Source: Bacteroidota bacterium (GTDB lineage: Bacteria > Bacteroidota > Bacteroidia > M30B66). Taken from it: 8,684 nucleotides of DNA. Position numbers and translations under genes: made by a program. This document shows, piece after piece, positions 5,802-8,684 of this stretch (position 1 is its first letter; each line of letters begins with the position of its first letter). Under the pieces are notes generated by a model. That model ran no database searches and was not told the origin of the DNA. It saw only the letters and a program-made list of their open reading frames with translations. The stretch lies in contig CANMGM010000088.1 of assembly GCA_947497195.1 (NCBI GenBank), positions 1 through 8,684 on the forward strand. The letters run 5' to 3'.

Positions 5802-8267
5802 ATGTTAAAATCCCAATATCTAAATAAACTCAACTGGATTACCTTAACATTGCTGTTGATCTCTTCATCGGCATTTCATGCGCAGCGCAACCAAATAATC
5901 GGAAAAGTTATTGACGATAAATCGGGTAAATCGGTTCCTTTTGCGACCGTTTCTGTTTTTTCGCCGAAAGATAGCTTGCTCGGTGGCGCTTTATCATCCG
6001 AAAATGGAGCATTCACAGTTGACCGACTTCCGGGTGGATCGGTAAAAGTGAAGATTAGTTTCATTGGCTACCAGGCTGTGTGGCAAAATGCAATGTTGCA
6101 AGGAGCTGCAAGTGTAAAGGATATTGGAAACATTCGCATCAAACCCGATCCGGCGCAATTGAATGAAGTTGAGATCGAAGCCGATAAATCTACGGTACTT
6201 TTGGGAATCGACCGCAGGGTTTACAATGTCGATAAAGACCTCAGTACGCGCGGCGCAATGGCCATTGATGCCATGAAGAATATTCCAGGCTTAATTGTGG
6301 GCCCCGACAACAGCCTCACATTGCGCAATCAGAGTCCGACAATTTTTATCGATGGTAGGCCCACCATGATGAACCTCGACCAGATACCGGCCGACGATAT
6401 CGAACGCATCGAAATCATTACCAATCCTTCGGCAAAATATGTGGCCGATGCTACAGGAGGTATTGTGAATGTGGTGATGAAAAAGAACTTGAATCCCGGC
6501 TACTTTGGTAGTTTTACCGGTGGAATCGGAACCAATAACCGCTATTCGGCTAACGGAAGTCTGAGTGTGCGTGAGAAAAAACTAAGTCTTCAGCTGGCAG
6601 CCGGATACAATACCAGCGGAAATACAAACAATGGTACCTCGTCGCGCCGAAATTTGCTCGACGGTGCTACGCTCGATGGCTACCGACAGATTAATGAAAA
6701 TCAGACACAACGCGGGGGGTATAATTTGCGCGTTCAAACCGACTATAAAACATCGATTCGTTCGCTGCTGAGTGCATCGTTGAGTTACATGGATAACACA
6801 ATCAATGTACAAGAAAACCAAGGTTACAATTTTTACGATGCTTCTGATGTTGAGTTGAATGGCGGAAATCGTCAGAATAAACAACAAGTAACCTGGGCAA
6901 GTTATACGGCAGGATTGAATTTCAGAAAAACATTTCCGAAACAGGGCAAGGAATTTACAGCCGACTTGAGCTTAACAGGGTCGCGCAATTCAAATTTTGC
7001 CGATTACCGAACCTTCGATGAAGCATTCAACATCTATCCCGAGGTACAACTGCAGCAGATTAACGAAGGAAAACGCGGCGCGCAGCTGTGGTCGGCCCAG
7101 TTCGATTATGTGAATCCGATAACGAACGATTCATACATCGAGTGGGGTGGAAGAGCGGCCTACAAATACAGTTATTCGGATTATAAAGTTACCTACACCG
7201 ATTTATTGAATGACATCGTTTCGGCCGATACAGGACTGAGCGATGCGGTTCGGATCGATGATTTCGTTGGTGCAGCTTATTTCAATTTTGCCGGTAAATG
7301 GAAGAACATTGGCTACCAGGCTGGCATTCGCTACGAACATACCTATTTCGAAGGCCGTGTGCTCAATAGCGGCGAGGTATTTTCGTATATCTATCCGAAA
7401 TCAATTAAGGAAGCCGATAAAGTTCTTTTTCCGGCACTCTACCTTTCGAAGCGTTGGGGCGAAAAGCATGAGACGCAGCTCAACTTCTCACGGAAAATTG
7501 GTCGTCCGGGCTGGATGCAGCTTATTCCCTTCATTATGTTTGCCGACCGCCAGAGCGTGCAAATCGGGAATCCGGTGTTGGGTCCGGAATTCATCAATCT
7601 TGCCGAGTGGAATTACAGCTACAACGGCAATAAATTCAGTACGTTGAGCAGCATCTATGGCCGGCAGACGCTTTATTCGATTACCAATGTGGTGTATCCG
7701 CTCGAAAGTAATCCCGAAGTAGTGGTATCGACTTATGCAAACGGACGAAATAAGAGCGATCTGGGTTTTGAAAATACCGTGAAAGGAAGCTTCTCATCGA
7801 AATTGGAAGGTAATCTAAATGCGAATGTGTTTTATACCCGAACAAACCTGGAGCAAAACGGAACCATCTTCATTAATGAAGGCTGGAGCTGGAATGCAAA
7901 GGCTGCTTTGACATGGAAGATGCATACAAAAGCGAGTTTGCAGCTAAACGGAAATTACGAAGCACCGCGCATAATTCCGCAGGGAAGAGTTGTAGAAATT
8001 TGGTCGCTGGATGCAACGCTTAATCTAAATTTTACCAAAAAACTTAGTCTCAACGCTACAGTATCTGATATTTTCAATACGCGTGTTTTTGGAACGATTT
8101 ATTTAACACCCACATTTGAGCAAAAAACAGTTCGTCGTTGGGAATCGCGCCATGTTCGCTTTATGCTTACCTGGAAATTCGGTGAGCCCGATGTTTCGGT
8201 ATTTCGCCGACGCAGCAGCGGACGCCGCACACCGGGTTCGGGCGGTTCGGAAATGCAGGAGATGTAG
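5802..8267 (+). CDS. Outer-membrane beta-barrel receptor, TonB-dependent-like (OMP_b-brl_3 type)
   Basis: An 821-residue outer-membrane protein. A signal peptide covers about 1-28 (hydrophobic ITLTLLLISSSAF, cut after HAQ). A carboxypeptidase-regulatory-like domain covers about 31-115 (IIGKVIDDKSGKSVPFATV, LPGGSVKVKISFIGY). A plug-like domain covers about 120-228, with DKDLSTRGAMAIDAMKNIPG, TIFIDGRPT, IERIEIITNPSAKY and ATGGIVNVVMKKN. This plug wording is typical of the outer-membrane beta-barrel family PF14905. The rest is barrel. It does not end in Phe; after LTWKFGEPDVSVF comes a 20-residue basic tail (RRRSSGRR...EMQEM). Substrate and TonB dependence are unproven. The start is uncertain: ATG 5802 gives a compact signal peptide and was chosen, while in-frame ATG 5781, just after AGGAAG, would add 7 residues. 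No -7 box is seen in 5702-5801, so it may be transcribed with the receptor gene before it. Confidence 0.9.
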   Translation: MLKSQYLNKLNWITLTLLLISSSAFHAQRNQIIGKVIDDKSGKSVPFATVSVFSPKDSLLGGALSSENGAFTVDRLPGGSVKVKISFIGYQAVWQNAMLQGAASVKDIGNIRIKPDPAQLNEVEIEADKSTVLLGIDRRVYNVDKDLSTRGAMAIDAMKNIPGLIVGPDNSLTLRNQSPTIFIDGRPTMMNLDQIPADDIERIEIITNPSAKYVADATGGIVNVVMKKNLNPGYFGSFTGGIGTNNRYSANGSLSVREKKLSLQLAAGYNTSGNTNNGTSSRRNLLDGATLDGYRQINENQTQRGGYNLRVQTDYKTSIRSLLSASLSYMDNTINVQENQGYNFYDASDVELNGGNRQNKQQVTWASYTAGLNFRKTFPKQGKEFTADLSLTGSRNSNFADYRTFDEAFNIYPEVQLQQINEGKRGAQLWSAQFDYVNPITNDSYIEWGGRAAYKYSYSDYKVTYTDLLNDIVSADTGLSDAVRIDDFVGAAYFNFAGKWKNIGYQAGIRYEHTYFEGRVLNSGEVFSYIYPKSIKEADKVLFPALYLSKRWGEKHETQLNFSRKIGRPGWMQLIPFIMFADRQSVQIGNPVLGPEFINLAEWNYSYNGNKFSTLSSIYGRQTLYSITNVVYPLESNPEVVVSTYANGRNKSDLGFENTVKGSFSSKLEGNLNANVFYTRTNLEQNGTIFINEGWSWNAKAALTWKMHTKASLQLNGNYEAPRIIPQGRVVEIWSLDATLNLNFTKKLSLNATVSDIFNTRVFGTIYLTPTFEQKTVRRWESRHVRFMLTWKFGEPDVSVFRRRSSGRRTPGSGGSEMQEM

Positions 8268-8359
8268 ATTGAAGAGATTTTTTAAGTATGAGGTGTTTCT
8301 CGCATCTTGTATTTTGCATTAGCTGTTTCTTTTGAACACTACTACTTTCATTTTTGTAG

Positions 8360-8397
8360 ATAGCGTTTGCTTTCATGGCAATGCTTGAAACCGCTAT
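8360..8397. repeat. Imperfect hairpin downstream of the second receptor gene
   Basis: ATAGCG (8360-8365) pairs with CGCTAT (8392-8397), and TTTCA (8371-8375) pairs with TGAAA (8386-8390). This gives 11 bp interrupted by an asymmetric internal loop (TTTGC against a single C), with a 10-base apical loop. It lies 93 bases past the receptor stop codon. No T-run follows on the plus strand, so a terminator is possible but not shown. Confidence 0.35.
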
Positions 8398-8492
8398 TTG
8401 TGTTGTATCAAGCTAAAACATCAACATTACTACACCACATCACTTGTTCCATTACCTCTTATTCGTTTTGCTGATGAACTTCACATCATGCT

Positions 8493-8506
8493 ATGACAAT
8501 CGTCAT
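8493..8506. promoter_or_regulatory. FNR/CRP-family-like palindrome ATGAC-N4-GTCAT
   Basis: ATGAC (8493-8497) and GTCAT (8502-8506) are exact reverse complements separated by AATC. The 5-4-5 geometry is that of FNR-type sites (TTGAT-N4-ATCAA in E. coli). The centre, at 8499.5, lies about 41-42 bases upstream of the start site inferred from the TACATTTG box, which is the class II activation position for this family. No -33 element is seen, which would fit an activator-dependent promoter. The identity of the regulator is inference. Confidence 0.4.
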
Positions 8507-8528
8507 GAAAAGAACCTGAAAGGCCAAA

Positions 8529-8536
8529 TACATTTG
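8529..8536 (+). promoter_or_regulatory. Bacteroidota -7 promoter box for the YtxH-like gene
   Basis: TACATTTG matches TAnnTTTG exactly and is the only such match found in the gap on this strand. Transcription would begin near 8541, giving a leader of about 92 bases before the ATG at 8633, much longer than the other leaders in this window. Confidence 0.45.
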
Positions 8537-8632
8537 TTATTAAATCCAGCTTACTTAAAGCCATGCAGGTTGCCATAAAGGTATGTGCCTATAAGCTATG
8601 TAGGTTGGTGTAAACAAGTTAAAATAGAAATC

Positions 8633-8684
8633 ATGAACAAAACTAATGTAGCAATAGGTGTCTTGGCAGGCGTAGCCGTTGGGG
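8633..8684 (+). CDS. Probable YtxH domain-containing stress protein, 3' partial
   Basis: Only 17 codons are visible before the right edge: MNKTNVAIGVLAGVAVG. A short polar N-terminus followed by a Gly/Ala/Val hydrophobic segment of the form GVLAGVAVG is the characteristic opening of YtxH-domain proteins (PF12732). These are small, single-membrane-segment proteins common in Bacteroidota and Firmicutes and often linked to general stress. The start is the ATG at 8633, preceded by the A-rich stretch AAGTTAAAATAGAAATC, which is typical of Bacteroidota translation starts lacking a Shine-Dalgarno. The palindrome and -7 box upstream support a gene beginning here. The call rests on a short match; another small membrane protein is possible. 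Confidence 0.6.
   Translation, partial: MNKTNVAIGVLAGVAVG

Larger units (their letters stand above)
8268..8632. other. 365-base intergenic region without a supported gene
   Basis: No reading frame here has family resemblance or a plausible start; the longest ones are continuations of shadows from the preceding gene. The base composition is visibly more A/T rich than the flanking genes. The stretch holds an imperfect hairpin (8360-8397), a 14-bp palindrome (8493-8506), a -7 box (8529-8536) and an imperfect direct repeat in the inferred leader (8561-8572 and 8596-8607). A T6 run at about 8278-8283 follows the receptor stop codon without a preceding stem, so no clear terminator is seen. An unrecognised small RNA cannot be excluded. 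Confidence 0.7.

Noticed and set aside
3398..8267. A SusC/SusD polysaccharide utilisation locus
   Set aside because: Both receptors are shorter than SusC and no SusD lipoprotein, glycoside hydrolase or sensor gene is present.
8375..8416. 13-codon frame MAMLETAICVVSS
   Set aside because: Too short, no promoter box or ribosome site in front, and it overlaps the hairpin; no sign of a leader peptide for a downstream gene.
1..8684. CRISPR array, insertion sequence, prophage, tRNA or rRNA
   Set aside because: No regularly spaced repeats outside the coding tail of rpsP, no transposase or integrase, and no tRNA-like cloverleaf or rRNA stretch was recognised.

Overview
The window reads as ordinary chromosome of a member of Bacteroidota. 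It has a C-terminal T9SS type B (CHU_C) sorting domain, an S16 with a long acidic tail, two outer-membrane receptors that begin with carboxypeptidase-regulatory-like domains, and three or four copies of the Bacteroidota -7 promoter motif TAnnTTTG in intergenic gaps. Shine-Dalgarno sequences are weak or absent, as is usual for the phylum. The genus cannot be read from the sequence. The PKD/CHU_C secretion signal implies that the cell has a type IX secretion system.

Layout. Bases 2-352 (+) are the C-terminal end of a large secreted or surface protein whose body lies to the left. It converges, with only 7 bases between the stop codons, on a minus-strand pair rpsP-rimM (1671 down to 360), which encodes ribosomal protein S16 and the 30S maturation factor RimM. 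Divergent from rpsP is lysS (1786-3300, +), a class II lysyl-tRNA synthetase. The 114-base gap between them holds back-to-back -7 boxes. These three genes form a translation block.

Bases 3398-8267 (+) hold two consecutive outer-membrane receptor genes with no SusD partner. The first (767 aa) is a conventional TonB-dependent receptor with a plug. The second (about 821 aa) belongs to the OMP_b-brl_3 type and ends in a basic tail. They are about 100 bases apart with no -7 box seen between them, so co-transcription is plausible. A -7 box and a perfect 6-bp inverted repeat lie just before the first. The substrates are unknown.

Bases 8268-8632 have no convincing gene. They hold a possible hairpin, and a 14-bp palindrome ATGAC-N4-GTCAT placed about 42 bases upstream of the start site inferred from a TACATTTG box. 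This precedes the first 17 codons of what looks like a YtxH-family stress protein, cut by the right edge. I see no mobile element, CRISPR array, tRNA or rRNA, and no clear new multi-gene system. The most testable new observations are the FNR-like site before the YtxH gene, the operator-like palindrome before the first receptor, and the repeat-expanded acidic tail of S16.
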